NCBI RefSeq assembly: GCF_037038585.1
Contig: NC_092522.1
Span: 126,276,661-126,340,660 of the forward strand
Direction: 5' to 3'
Length of the DNA stretch: 64,000 nucleotides
DNA from: Patagioenas fasciata
Lineage: Eukaryota > Chordata > Aves > Columbiformes > Columbidae
Shown here: positions 8,263-20,740 of the stretch, piece by piece
Layout: every line of letters starts with the position of its first letter
Numbering within the stretch: position 1 is the first letter of the stretch
Program-made: the position numbers and the translations under genes
The notes under the pieces: model-generated
Told to the model about the DNA's origin: nothing
The model's input: the letters and a program-made list of their open reading frames with translations, nothing else
The model's database searches: none

Positions 8263-11200
8263 AAGGATCCTGAAGCAATGCGGGGCTGTGGGCCCGACGT
8301 CCGCTTCCTGCGGCAGGCGAGAGAGCGAGCCCCTCTCTCCGGGTGGCGAAGGCTCCCTCTGCGCGGCGTGCGGCGGGCCGGGGGCCAACGTGCGCGGCAG
8401 GGTCCGTGCGCGTATCCTGGAGCGGGACGGCTGCCTGGCGAGCGAGCCAGCGAGGCTCCATGTCCCCGAAGCCTCGTCTCGTAGGAGCCCTGACACCCCA
8501 CCGTGTTCTCCTAGGCTGAGGACGGCCGAGCGCCCCGAGTTACCGGAGAGGAAGGGAGGAGAGAAGGAGACGGGAGCGTCTGAGCTGTTAGAAGCCTCCT
8601 GGCAGCCACCGAAAGCGAGAGCCGCTGTGAGTCCCTGGCCCTCGGGGCCTCGTCCCCGGCTTGTGTGTCCTGGTGCCTCCCTGCCCCTCCGTCTCCTTTT
8701 TCCCCACGCTTTCTCTGGCCCGTTCTTTTCCCTGCCATTAGTTTCCTCTCTGTGTCTGTATGTGCTGCTCTGTCTCCTTCCTTCCTCCCTCCCTTCGCCG
8801 TCTCTCTCTCTGTGCCTTTGTCGTGCTCGGCGTTGCCGGCTTTCTTCATTCCGTACGGCACTGTTCCCGTCCTCGTTCACGTTCTGAGCCTTTGTGCTGC
8901 CCCCCGCCCCGTTTTTTTTCTCTCTTTTTATTTTCTTTTTTCCTGTCCTCCGTCTCTCCGCGGGGCTCCTCATTCCTCTCTTTCTTCCTCCAAGCCCCTG
9001 TGTTCCCCGCGGTCTCTCGCTCTGCCATCGTTTTTGCCTGTTGCCCTCTCTCTTGCTTCCCGTTGATAGGAGGAACAAAAATCTTTTAGAAAGCCCTTGG
9101 CATAAGGCAGCAAGACCAGGCCTAACGGAACAGAAACCTAACAGAGAAACACTAGCTCTGTAGGGACTGGAGGTGGGGCAAAGCGGGATGTCCTTGGCTC
9201 GCAGGCTGGGAAAACGGGACGTTCCACTAAATGGAGAAGGAGCTACTTGAGTAGCAGCACAAAATGACAGCGGGCGTGCTCAAGACATGAGGTCGAGGAG
9301 CCGACACCGGGGCAGGGGGCACCGGGCTGCAGGGGCACCGGGGACCCCTGGAGACCCTTGATGGACACTGGCATACCAGAGATGGACTGCCAGCGAAGGG
9401 TGGGGTTATGGAAAGAACTTCTGTTTAATGCACTAACTAAGCGGTAGAAGCAAATGAATATGCAATAGGTGTATGTAAAGAATACCAAGAAGCGTGAATC
9501 ACACGTACGCTCAAATACAGGGGCCATCCTCTGAGCGTGCGGTGCGCTGTATTGAAATTGCCCGCCGTTTAACACTTTCAGAACAGCGTTAGAGAGTCTT
9601 TTTTGCCGACTTTTTGGTATCTCTCCGCGTCCCGTGGTTCCTCGCCGTGTCCCCGTGTCCCGCTCCCTGCCCGTGGTCGCGTTCCTCTCTGTCCCGTTGA
9701 CCGTGCCGGGTTTTTTTCCTCCGTCTCCGCGCCGCTGCCGCCGCGCCGATTTGTTTCTTTCTGTGCCCTGTTCCTGGTGCTCTTCCGGCCTCTTTTCCTC
9801 TGTCCCCGCCGCTGCTTTGATCTCTGCCTTGTTTTTTCAGAGCCCTGTCCCTTTTTTCTCTTCTCGCTTTTGAAGAGAAGCTGCCAAGTTAACGTATACT
9901 GCGATGAAGTTATAGAAGGTGTACCCGTCATTAACCAGTTGACATGAGGTAAATGCTTTCTGACCGCCTGCACGATGAGGGGATATTTTTCACCTTTTAG
10001 ATCCTTCTGCACGACAAGAGGGAGATGGAAGATTAAGTAACACGTTGTTTAGAAGCTGAGAGCTTAGTTTATATTTGACTAATAATTAACAGATGTATTG
10101 TCAGCGAGAAACTAAACAATTATAACTAACATCGTCAAATGAAATAAAGAACGTGGCTCAGCAGTGCTGCTGACTCTGCCGTCCCGTTTCTTTCCCCGTT
10201 TCAGGCGGTGAGCCAGCCGGAGGACCCGCTCTGTCCGGCCGCAGGGCCCGTGGAGCCGAGGACTCTCTTGGCGCACCCCGGGGATGTCTCTGGAGAGACT
10301 CCTCGTCTCGGTCGGATCGCCGCGGGGACGGACGAGGACCTCTGGTGAGAAGTCTTTCTTCTCTGAAATTTGGGACCGGTCACGTGCTCGCGAACTGTCC
10401 GTAAGTCGTGGTACGGAATTTCGGCAGGATAGCGTGGACGGGGTTGCGAGCACCTTAGAGGTATACAGTAGTTGCTGTGGAGTTGTTTGTGCGGCCAGCT
10501 TTTGGTGTTGGTTGTTCCCGTGCTCCGTTGTGGTGCAAAGCTGGCTCTGTATGTAGCTGTGAAGAGTACCGTAGTTCGGTTTAATTCTTGGATGTGCCTT
10601 GGTTCTGACTATGCACTTGAACACCGAAAACTACAGCAGGAGCTGCTGTGGCTTTAACTTGCGAGGAGTGTGAGCGTTGTGGAGCCATCTGTGTTGCAGA
10701 GTGTCCTAATTGCGGTGCTGAGTGTTAGAGAGATTTGAGCTGGGTACCGGAATTGTTTTGTTTTGGAGACGGTGGGATAAACTTGGAGTACAACTTGTGA
10801 GGGCGGTGTGTCGTGGGTAGGTTTGAGTATTATCTGTGGAGTACTGCTGTAGGTGTTAATAGTTATTTGCTCGTATTTGTTACAAGATGAGCCGTGTCGT
10901 TCCGTGTGACGCGTAATGGGAGGACGGCGTAGTAGCGGTATTCTGAAAAAGAGCCTGTTAGGGTGTATTTTAGCTCACAGGAAAGAGATTGAGGAACCAC
11001 CTGGTGATAATGTGAATAGAGCAACCTTGATGAAATCTTGTGAGCAGAGGCCATTGTATAAATTGGACAAGGAAGGAAAGGCTGTGCGCAACGCGCGGTG
11101 CTGCACCCGGGCGCCCCAATGCCGTGCCGCAGCGCGCCTCAGTGCTGCCGCCCTGTGGCGAAACTCGGGTACTGCAGCGCACGGCCGGGGGCAGAGGCGC

Positions 11201-11455
11201 TGTTCGCCCCGCAGGGCTCGCGGCCAGGTATCTGTGTGTCAGTGCCCGTCCCCATTTGTGTAAAAACGACATCCCTCCCTCGGTGGCTCCTTAGAACGTT
11301 TAAAGATGTAAATATTGCTACCACTAACATTGTCGATCCGGCTTCTTTCCTCAGTGTAAAGCAAAGGAGCGCGGTTTGTTGTTTCCTTTTAAAGGCGGCT
11401 GTTGGAAGCCGCGCGGGCAAAGGGCGTGGGGGTCCCGGCAGGGTGGCGAGAAGGC

Positions 11456-11756
11456 GAGTGAGGATGCAGAGCGGGCCAATCAGATCGCTCGGGAGGGCTG
11501 GAGGGGCGGAGCGCTGATAGGCGGGGAGAATGGCAATTGATGTGCGCAGGCAGCCAATCAGATTGCCAGAGGGGCGGGCGTTGAGGCCTCAGTATTGCGC
11601 ATGCCCAAATTGCGCAGTCCTCAGTCAGGTCCGACCCTGAGGCGGGCACCTGGGCGCGGAGCGCGGGAAGGAGCATCCAATAGGAGGACGGCGCGCTGGG
11701 GTGAAAAGCAGCCAATCAGAGCGCACCGACTCAATCCCGTTTGAACAGCTGCCTCC
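11456..11756. promoter_or_regulatory. CCAAT/GC-box promoter-like block (copy 2)
   Basis: All four CCAAT boxes are conserved (first at 11476) with the same spacing and the same GC boxes as copy 1. Confidence 0.6.
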
Positions 11757-12108
11757 CTGGCAAGCGCGTCCGTGGTGTCTCGGGGCGGGCACCGGGAGTT
11801 AAGGGGGAAACGGGGGTCGAGGCGAGGGAGGGGAGGCTGAGGAGCGCTCATTTTGGCCTCTCCTTCCCCTTGCCCTGCCTCTCCGTCCCTTTTGCCTCTC
11901 TCTCCCTCTCTCTGTGTCACCTTGTCTTGCTCCCTGTCCCTATCTGTCTCTGACAAGCTGACCTGCTCCTTGCCCTCCTTTTGTATGGAATCACAGGCTC
12001 ATTCTGCTTGGAGAAGACATGTGCAATTTTCTAATGACTTGACGGTTTAGAGAAACGGCCTGGAAGAGATCATTCCTTTGTCTTTTTTTTGTGTGTGTTT
12101 TTTGTGTG

Positions 12109-12163
12109 TTTTTTTTTTTTTTTTTTTCCCCACGTGGAGGAAAAAAAAAAAAAAAAAAAAAAA
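12109..12163. repeat. T19/A23 palindrome with central CACGTG (copy 2)
   Basis: This is the same element as in copy 1, with runs of 19 T and 23 A. Confidence 0.9.
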
Positions 12164-14531
12164 CAGAAGAGGCAAATTCAGTGCCTCTGCGGAGAAGCTG
12201 GCGACCAGTTTTAGTTAAGAACGCACACCCCGTTGGCGAACGGGTCCCGCGGCAGTTCCACGTGTTGCAGGTAAAAGAAGGAAGTTTGATCTGCCATAGA
12301 GGAACAGCCGCCTCTTTCCCTCCTTAGGGTCGAGCGTTGCCCTTGTCTTTGTTCACATGAATTTATGGGCACGCTGGAAATAGCCTTTAAGATTTATATG
12401 TAGAGTTTAATCTAAGTGGTAAGTGGCATGGGCATAGTTAATTTTTGAACACCTTGCTGCCAGTTGAAATGTAAGGGATGAAATGTGATGGGAAGTAATA
12501 AGTAAATTTGGGGTTGACTTCTAGGGTGTTTTTTTCCCCATTAGTGTAAATCAATGGCACCGTTGTCCTGTGGCTCAATCTCCGTTCTGTTCCGTGGAGT
12601 CTTCAATTTAGGATGTTCAGGTAAGAAAGTTTGTCCTTCCAAAGAATGACCAGCCATTGGTAGGACAGAGAGAGGCTTTTAAGTGCATGATCAGAATTTA
12701 AGCCAAATTCCACTTGACGTTGCTGCTGTTGGTTTTGGCTTTCACTGGTTTCCCCACAGCTCCCTAGTGTTTGGGAGCTCGGAGTGGGCATTTTTTTCCC
12801 CCAGGGAGAGGCTATGCTTAAGAATGAATTTGTTTCCTTAGAGGAGTGAGAGTCCGTTTGTGTAACACAAAGAAAAACCCCAGCCTAGTCGAGTTCTGAG
12901 TGTGTGTCTGTGAGATGGCTGCTTTACTTTGATGAGTTCACACCTGTGCAATTGCAATGCCAAAGAGCAATGCAAGATAGGAGGGTTTTTTCCGCTGTGG
13001 GGGGGGATGCATAAAACCAGAGCTAAGGTGCGGTTGCAGGCTTGGTGGTGTGGCGAGTGGGGCGCCGCTTCGGTGGGAGCTCGGGGTGAGGCCCAGCGGG
13101 TTCTGTGTCCTGTACGCGTGGCTTTCGTGCCGCGGCTCTCTGTGTGCGTTTTTGTTTTGTTGTGTTTGTTTTTTGTGTTTTTTTCTGCGGGATTCCCGCG
13201 AAACGCGGCACAACCGCTCGGCCCGGGCTGCCGCGGCGGTCTCAGTGCTGCCGTCCTGTGGGCAAAGCGCGGTGCTGCACCCGGGCGCCCCAATGCCGTG
13301 CCGCAGCGCGCCTCAGTGCTGCCGCCCTGTGGCGAAACTCGGGTACTGCAGCGCACGGCCGGGGGCAGAGGCGCTGTTCGCCCCGCAGGGCTCGCAGCCA
13401 GGTATCTGTGTGTCAGTGTCCGTCCCCGTTTGTGTAAAAACGACATCCCTGCCTCGATGGCTCCTTAGAACGTTTAAAGATGTAAATATTTCTACCACTA
13501 ACATTGTCGATCCGACTTCTTTCCTCAGTGGATCCGTTTTGCAGTCGGTGACCCACGATTGCTTGGAAACAGCAGAAGCTGTTCGCTCCGGCGGAGCGGA
13601 TTGAAAGGACCAGCCGCTGGAGGATGCTGAAGACTCCTGGGTCGCTGATGGAAGCAGCTTTGCATAAAGCAAGGGGTACGTGAACCTGGGCATGCAGTGA
13701 CGACTGCCCAGCAGGTAATGGAAGCTAAACCTTTACCTCCAACGCCCGACAAAAATAACGCCAAGAAATGCCACTGAAAAAAACACAGTCAGGGAGGGTT
13801 TTTTTTAAATTTCCTTTAGTTCCCCCCCCTCTGCCCCGCCCTGCTGCGTTTAGTGCAGTGAATGACCCACTGGGAGATGACTGTGGATCTGGCTGTTGAA
13901 GGGTGTCTGAAGGAGAGGGAGATGTGTGTAGAGCAGGATTGGTTGTGGGGGTGAGTGTAACTGGTTTGGATGTGGGGTTGTAAATTCTTTTTGGAGGCTT
14001 CCTAGTTTCTGGTGTCACCTGTGGGGTGAAGCGTCTTTCTGTGTGCAGGTTTGAAAGGTGCGACGTACGGAGCTCCATCATTTGCCACCAGAACTCCAAA
14101 TCACAGAGACAACGTTGCTGTGCAGCTGCTAAGGACAGTGTGTGTCTCAGGTAGAGTAACGTCCTTTGTGCTCTGTGTGCGTGTTCCTCCCTTGAAACGA
14201 AGGTGCGCTGCCCGGAGTTTCACGTTCCGTGTGGTACCTGCTGGGCTGAGTCTCCTCCCTACGCTCGCCCGTTTTAGCCACGTCTCTGCTCCAGCCCAGT
14301 TCGGGAGCAGAGTGGGTCATCACTGACTGCAGGGCGGTTGCACCTTCTTCAAGCTGCTAACACAGGAGGATGAATTTGGCTTTCTGCTCACATCACACAT
14401 TCAGATACTGGGCAAGCTGCGTATCTCCTTCAAAAAAGAAACACTGTCAAGGGGCTGACAGAGCGTGAGTTTCACAACACAACAAACCAACTCTGCTAGG
14501 CTTACATCGTTTTGGTGGTGCATAGCATGTT

Positions 14532-15372
14532 TCACTTAATCCCGTCATTGCAGGTCTCTTCTAGAGCCTCCATTGTCAAATCTTGCTGGTTACTCACCCA
14601 ATTTCCTTTCCTAACTGTCTTCCCTTTTTCCTTAGCGTTTTGAGAAGCTTGATCCTGGGGTGTCTGGGGGTTGCCAGCTGACAAAATGACATTGCTGTGG
14701 CCTTGCTGAGAACAGGTGTCCCTGTGAGCCACCTCCCGGGAGCAGAGCTGAAGTTGAAAGGCGGCCTGAAAGCCCCGGTGAGAGTTTTCGTTAAAGAAAC
14801 CGGAGATGATGGGGTTGACGCTGCTATTGAAAAAGGCCAGCCGGTGAGCAAAGGGATAGATATAAATGTGAAAGAACTGCAACTGGACATCTGAAAGGTT
14901 GACATAGTCAGAAAGCATCATCAGAGTCCACAAGGGAAGCCAGGAGAGGGTGAAAAGCAAACCCACAATAATGAGCATTTTGATTACTCTTTGTTTCTTC
15001 TTTGACGTGCTGTGCCATCGCTCCTGGCTGTGCTTTCCCACCGTGGGCATCGCAGTGTTGAAGAGAGCAATGCTTATCCTGGCGTACATGATAACAGTGA
15101 GCGACAGGGGAGCCAGATAGATGTTCGCAAAGAGAACTGTTGTGTAGATCTTTCTCATTCCTGGGTCAGGCCAGTCCTCTCGGCACCAGTATACGGGGCG
15201 GGTTTCGTTGCCGTAGCCGAGGATCACCCTGAAATGTTTCTCTTCTTGTACGTGCAGCATGACGGCAGAAGGACACGTGATTGCGATGGCCAGAATCCAA
15301 GTGACGGCTATGATGATGACTGCAGTTGAAACGGTCAGCTTCTGCTCGAACGGATGAACGATGCAGCGAAAC
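14532..15372 (-). pseudogene. NPFFR2-like: NPFF receptor 2-like last exon (copy 2)
   Basis: The encoded protein is identical to copy 1, including the same acceptor (CTGCAG, exon from 15372), the same NPIIS in place of NPxxY, and the same stop. No upstream receptor exon lies between it and the next unit. Confidence 0.85.
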
Positions 15373-15463
15373 CTGCAGCAAAGATATCCGGCGACATACG
15401 TAGAGAAGCTGATTAAGGAACGCTCACTCAAACAGGCAAGCATACGTTCACTTCTTCAATTGC

Positions 15464-15733
15464 ATGCTTTTGAAACAGATTAAACATGATACTCCAGTTG
15501 TTGGAAGCTGTGCTGTTGCTGGAAAAGTTACCATCGTGCGTTGCAAAGGGCCTCAGAAGGGAAACACTGATCAGGAAACTGGAAATAAGTTAGCAGATGC
15601 CAGTGTGAAACCAGCCACCGAAAGGACAGAGACCGATACAAAAGCCACACCTCTGATCCCAGGTGGCTGTCTCCTCCAGCCAACATCAGGAAACCGCAAC
15701 AAAGAGGATAAGAAATTAATAGGAGATTTATAG
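15464..15733 (+). pseudogene. Endogenous retrovirus RNase H remnant, copy 2
   Basis: The encoded sequence is the same as in copy 1, including the His-to-Pro change, so the decay predates amplification of the unit. Confidence 0.6.
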
Positions 15734-18700
15734 CCGAATTAGAATTAGGGTCCAAAGAAGCTGTCACTGGTGACGGGAGAGCAGTGGTACCTCGCAGCGC
15801 AAGGAGCTGATGCGCTCTATTAAGATTAGGTGAAAAGGTAAGAGTGAATTTATAAACTGTTTGCGAAGGAGTGACCCAGCAATGTGAAATGTGTCTAGAA
15901 AACCATCATCTTAATACTGTATACAGGGTATAAATAAGAACAATTGGACGAGGGAAACGTCCCAGGACAACACTGGCAAATAGGGTTCTCCAAGCTGCCT
16001 AGAAAAGAGGGGTATGGCTATTGGGTGGCACTCACAGCAGCTCCCTTCTCAGGTTGGCCAGGAGCATTGCCGTGCCGGGGGGCGGCTGCCGGCCTGTGGG
16101 CCGGGGGCTGCGGCTGTTTGGGGCGCTGCCCCCGCTTTGTTTTCCTAGGGGAGCCCCCCCCCGCTTTTTGGGGGTTGTGGTACGTGCACGTGTAAATGAC
16201 ACAATGAGAGTAAATGACACAATGAGCTGCCTGTCGGGGCCGTTTCCCTGGTGTCGCGTGACGGTGTCGCTTGTGGCGCCCCAGCGTGAGCAGGGGCCGG
16301 CGATGCGGGTGGGGGACGCGGGGGTCAAAAGGGAGTCCCCCTGAAAAGAGGGGGTCACAGTCCAAACGTGCCTGAAAATTCCCGGGGGAGGAGAACACGT
16401 GTTCGACCTGTAAACACGAGTGTGGCAATTGCAAACAGAGAAATCTGTCCTTGGTATTTATATATTGCAGGATGGCATTCACGTGTATATCAAATGCTTT
16501 TATATCAACGCCCTTTTCTACTCTATTATATAAAGGATTTTTCGAATGTAAAAAATTCCTGTTGATGGTTTTAAAAATACCAATATCTTGTCTATACGTA
16601 AATTAAAAAATGAAGGACTCGAAAATGAGAAAAAATTATATAGAAAGCAATTTAAAATAGAGAAAAGTGTGAGTAGGTAGAGCTACCTGTAATGACTGTG
16701 CGTTACATAATCTAAACGGATATTAAATATCATCTCTATGTATTCACTCATACCCGTGTACGTATTTTTTTAATAAGTGCAAATAGATATCTCCGTCTAA
16801 ACCTATGTAATTGTAAATATGTCAAAATCTGTAGATCTGGAAGGATCCTGAAGCAATGCGGGGCTGTGGGCCCGACGTCCGCTTCCTGCGGCAGGCGAGA
16901 GAGCGAGCCCCTCTCTCCGGGTGGCGAAGGCTCCCTCTGCGCGGCGTGCGGCGGGCCGGGGGCCAACGTGCGCGGCAGGGTCCGTGCGCGTATCCTGGAG
17001 CGGGACGGCTGCCTGGCGAGCGAGCCAGCGAGGCTCCATGTCCCCGAAGCCTCGTCTCGTAGGAGCCCTGACACCCCACCGTGTTCTCCTAGGCTGAGGA
17101 CGGCCGAGCGCCCCGAGTTACCGGAGAGGAAGGGAGGAGAGAAGGAGACGGGAGCGTCTGAGCTGTTAGAAGCCTCCTGGCAGCCACCGAAAGCGAGAGC
17201 CGCTGTGAGTCCCTGGCCCTCGGGGCCTCGTCCCCGGCTTGTGTGTCCTGGTGCCTCCCTGCCCCTCCGTCTCCTTTTTCCCCACGCTTTCTCTGGCCCG
17301 TTCTTTTCCCTGCCATTAGTTTCCTCTCTGTGTCTGTATGTGCTGCTCTGTCTCCTTCCTTCCTCCCTCCCTTCGCCGTCTCTCTCTCTGTGCCTTTGTC
17401 GTGCTCGGCGTTGCCGGCTTTCTTCATTCCGTACGGCACTGTTCCCGTCCTCGTTCACGTTCTGAGCCTTTGTGCTGCCCCCCGCCCCGTTTTTTTTCTC
17501 TCTTTTTATTTTCTTTTTTCCTGTCCTCCGTCTCTCCGCGGGGCTCCTCATTCCTCTCTTTCTTCCTCCAAGCCCCTGTGTTCCCCGCGGTCTCTCGCTC
17601 TGCCATCGTTTTTGCCTGTTGCCCTCTCTCTTGCTTCCCGTTGATAGGAGGAACAAAAATCTTTTAGAAAGCCCTTGGCATAAGGCAGCAAGACCAGGCC
17701 TAACGGAACAGAAACCTAACAGAGAAACACTAGCTCTGTAGGGACTGGAGGTGGGGCAAAGCGGGATGTCCTTGGCTCGCAGGCTGGGAAAACGGGACGT
17801 TCCACTAAATGGAGAAGGAGCTACTTGAGTAGCAGCACAAAATGACAGCGGGCGTGCTCAAGACATGAGGTCGAGGAGCCGACACCGGGGCAGGGGGCAC
17901 CGGGCTGCAGGGGCACCGGGGACCCCTGGAGACCCTTGATGGACACTGGCATACCAGAGATGGACTGCCAGCGAAGGGTGGGGTTATGGAAAGAACTTCT
18001 GTTTAATGCACTAACTAAGCGGTAGAAGCAAATGAATATGCAATAGGTGTATGTAAAGAATACCAAGAAGCGTGAATCACACGTACGCTCAAATACAGGG
18101 GCCATCCTCTGAGCGTGCGGTGCGCTGTATTGAAATTGCCCGCCGTTTAACACTTTCAGAACAGCGTTAGAGAGTCTTTTTTGCCGACTTTTTGGTATCT
18201 CTCCGCGTCCCGTGGTTCCTCGCCGTGTCCCCGTGTCCCGCTCCCTGCCCGTGGTCGCGTTCCTCTCTGTCCCGTTGACCGTGCCGGGTTTTTTTCCTCC
18301 GTCTCCGCGCCGCTGCCGCCGCGCCGATTTGTTTCTTTCTGTGCCCTGTTCCTGGTGCTCTTCCGGCCTCTTTTCCTCTGTCCCCGCCGCTGCTTTGATC
18401 TCTGCCTTGTTTTTTCAGAGCCCTGTCCCTTTTTTCTCTTCTCGCTTTTGAAGAGAAGCTGCCAAGTTAACGTATACTGCGATGAAGTTATAGAAGGTGT
18501 ACCCGTCATTAACCAGTTGACATGAGGTAAATGCTTTCTGACCGCCTGCACGATGAGGGGATATTTTTCACCTTTTAGATCCTTCTGCACGACAAGAGGG
18601 AGATGGAAGATTAAGTAACACGTTGTTTAGAAGCTGAGAGCTTAGTTTATATTTGACTAATAATTAACAGATGTATTGTCAGCGAGAAACTAAACAATTA

Positions 18701-20033
18701 TAACTAACATCGTCAAATGAAATAAAGAACGTGGCTCAGCAGTGCTGCTGACTCTGCCGTCCCGTTTCTTTCCCCGTTTCAGGCGGTGAGCCAGCCGGAG
18801 GACCCGCTCTGTCCGGCCGCAGGGCCCGTGGAGCCGAGGACTCTCTTGGCGCACCCCGGGGATGTCTCTGGAGAGACTCCTCGTCTCGGTCGGATCGCCG
18901 CGGGGACGGACGAGGACCTCTGGTGAGAAGTCTTTCTTCTCTGAAATTTGGGACCGGTCACGTGCTCGCGAACTGTCCGTAAGTCGTGGTACGGAATTTC
19001 GGCAGGATAGCGTGGACGGGGTTGCGAGCACCTTAGAGGTATACAGTAGTTGCTGTGGAGTTGTTTGTGCGGCCAGCTTTTGGTGTTGGTTGTTCCCGTG
19101 CTCCGTTGTGGTGCAAAGCTGGCTCTGTATGTAGCTGTGAAGAGTACCGTAGTTCGGTTTAATTCTTGGATGTGCCTTGGTTCTGACTATGCACTTGAAC
19201 ACCGAAAACTACAGCAGGAGCTGCTGTGGCTTTAACTTGCGAGGAGTGTGAGCGTTGTGGAGCCATCTGTGTTGCAGAGTGTCCTAATTGCGGTGCTGAG
19301 TGTTAGAGAGATTTGAGCTGGGTACCGGAATTGTTTTGTTTTGGAGACGGTGGGATAAACTTGGAGTACAACTTGTGAGGGCGGTGTGTCGTGGGTAGGT
19401 TTGAGTATTATCTGTGGAGTACTGCTGTAGGTGTTAATAGTTATTTGCTCGTATTTGTTACAAGATGAGCCGTGTCGTTCCGTGTGACGCGTAATGGGAG
19501 GACGGCGTAGTAGCGGTATTCTGAAAAAGAGCCTGTTAGGGTGTATTTTAGCTCACAGGAAAGAGATTGAGGAACCACCTGGTGATAATGTGAATAGAGC
19601 AACCTTGATGAAATCTTGTGAGCAGAGGCCATTGTATAAATTGGACAAGGAAGGAAAGGCTGTGCGCAACGCGCGGTGCTGCACCCGGGCGCCCCAATGC
19701 CGTGCCGCAGCGCGCCTCAGTGCTGCCGCCCTGTGGCGAAACTCGGGTACTGCAGCGCACGGCCGGGGGCAGAGGCGCTGTTCGCCCCGCAGGGCTCGCG
19801 GCCAGGTATCTGTGTGTCAGTGCCCGTCCCCATTTGTGTAAAAACGACATCCCTCCCTCGGTGGCTCCTTAGAACGTTTAAAGATGTAAATATTGCTACC
19901 ACTAACATTGTCGATCCGGCTTCTTTCCTCAGTGTAAAGCAAAGGAGCGCGGTTTGTTGTTTCCTTTTAAAGGCGGCTGTTGGAAGCCGCGCGGGCAAAG
20001 GGCGTGGGGGTCCCGGCAGGGTGGCGAGAAGGC

Positions 20034-20334
20034 GAGTGAGGATGCAGAGCGGGCCAATCAGATCGCTCGGGAGGGCTGGAGGGGCGGAGCGCTGATAGGC
20101 GGGGAGAATGGCAATTGATGTGCGCAGGCAGCCAATCAGATTGCCAGAGGGGCGGGCGTTGAGGCCTCAGTATTGCGCATGCCCAAATTGCGCAGTCCTC
20201 AGTCAGGTCCGACCCTGAGGCGGGCACCTGGGCGCGGAGCGCGGGAAGGAGCATCCAATAGGAGGACGGCGCGCTGGGGTGAAAAGCAGCCAATCAGAGC
20301 GCACCGACTCAATCCCGTTTGAACAGCTGCCTCC
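20034..20334. promoter_or_regulatory. CCAAT/GC-box promoter-like block (copy 3)
   Basis: This is the same arrangement as copy 1 with no change in the four CCAAT boxes. Confidence 0.6.
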
Positions 20335-20686
20335 CTGGCAAGCGCGTCCGTGGTGTCTCGGGGCGGGCACCGGGAGTTAAGGGGGAAACGGGGGTCGAGG
20401 CGAGGGAGGGGAGGCTGAGGAGCGCTCATTTTGGCCTCTCCTTCCCCTTGCCCTGCCTCTCCGTCCCTTTTGCCTCTCTCTCCCTCTCTCTGTGTCACCT
20501 TGTCTTGCTCCCTGTCCCTATCTGTCTCTGACAAGCTGACCTGCTCCTTGCCCTCCTTTTGTATGGAATCACAGGCTCATTCTGCTTGGAGAAGACATGT
20601 GCAATTTTCTAATGACTTGACGGTTTAGAGAAACGGCCTGGAAGAGATCATTCCTTTGTCTTTTTTTTGTGTGTGTTTTTTGTGTG

Positions 20687-20740
20687 TTTTTTTTTTTTTT
20701 TTTTTCCCCACGTGGAGGAAAAAAAAAAAAAAAAAAAAAA
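20687..20740. repeat. T19/A22 palindrome with central CACGTG (copy 3)
   Basis: This is the same element as in copy 1, with runs of 19 T and 22 A. Confidence 0.9.

Larger units (their letters stand above)
1..8576 (+). repeat. Array A unit, copy 1
   Basis: This is the reference copy for unit positions used in other entries. Pyrimidine-rich tracts lie at 100-485, 1057-1300 and 3285-3390, the CCAAT block at 2880-3180, the T/A palindrome at 3533-3585, the internal duplication at 2517-2780 and 4689-4952, the GPCR exon at 5954-6794 (minus), the retroviral remnant at 6886-7155 and the AT-rich spacer at 7849-8262. It differs from copies 2-4 by a C in 'GGCCCGCGGAGCC' near 1670 (shared with copy 5) and by 'GTTGGTGAAC' near 3656. 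Confidence 0.95.
8515..14150 (+). other. Candidate spliced transcript of array A (copy-2 coordinates)
   Basis: Four plus-strand segments have consensus splice borders. They are 8515-8626 (acceptor TTCTCCTAG, donor GTGAGT), 10205-10344 (acceptor CCCCGTTTCAG, donor GTGAGA), 13529-13714 (acceptor TTTCCTCAG, donor GTAATG) and 14049-14150 (acceptor TGTGTGCAG, donor GTAGAG). The first three join in one open frame: 37 codons ending in phase 0, 46 codons plus two bases, then 24 codons to a TGA at 13602-13604. No in-frame ATG is visible upstream of the first segment, so the start is missing or the transcript is non-coding. Equivalent first-copy segments are 1-50 (partial), 1629-1768, 4951-5136 and 5471-5572. 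I do not recognise the peptide. It would run antisense to the receptor exon if transcription continued through the unit. Confidence 0.35.
8577..17154 (+). repeat. Array A unit, copy 2
   Basis: This is a full-length unit of 8578 bp with a T19/A23 tract. It shares 'CCCACTGGG' (near 13868) only with copy 3, but shares 'CCTGGTGTCGCG' (near 16247) only with copy 1. The variant pattern is therefore mosaic rather than simply nested. Confidence 0.95.

Noticed and set aside
8288-8887. 199-codon plus-strand frame over the CpG-rich segment and pyrimidine tract
   Set aside because: It has no ATG start, and its 3' half is a translation of C/T-rich sequence (Ser/Leu/Pro). Only the part within the candidate exon 8515-8626 is kept.
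8170-9078. 302-codon minus-strand frame repeated in each array A unit, Arg/Lys/Glu-rich
   Set aside because: It is the purine-rich complement of the pyrimidine tract joined to a CpG-rich segment. The composition explains the open frame, and it overlaps better-supported splice signals on the other strand.
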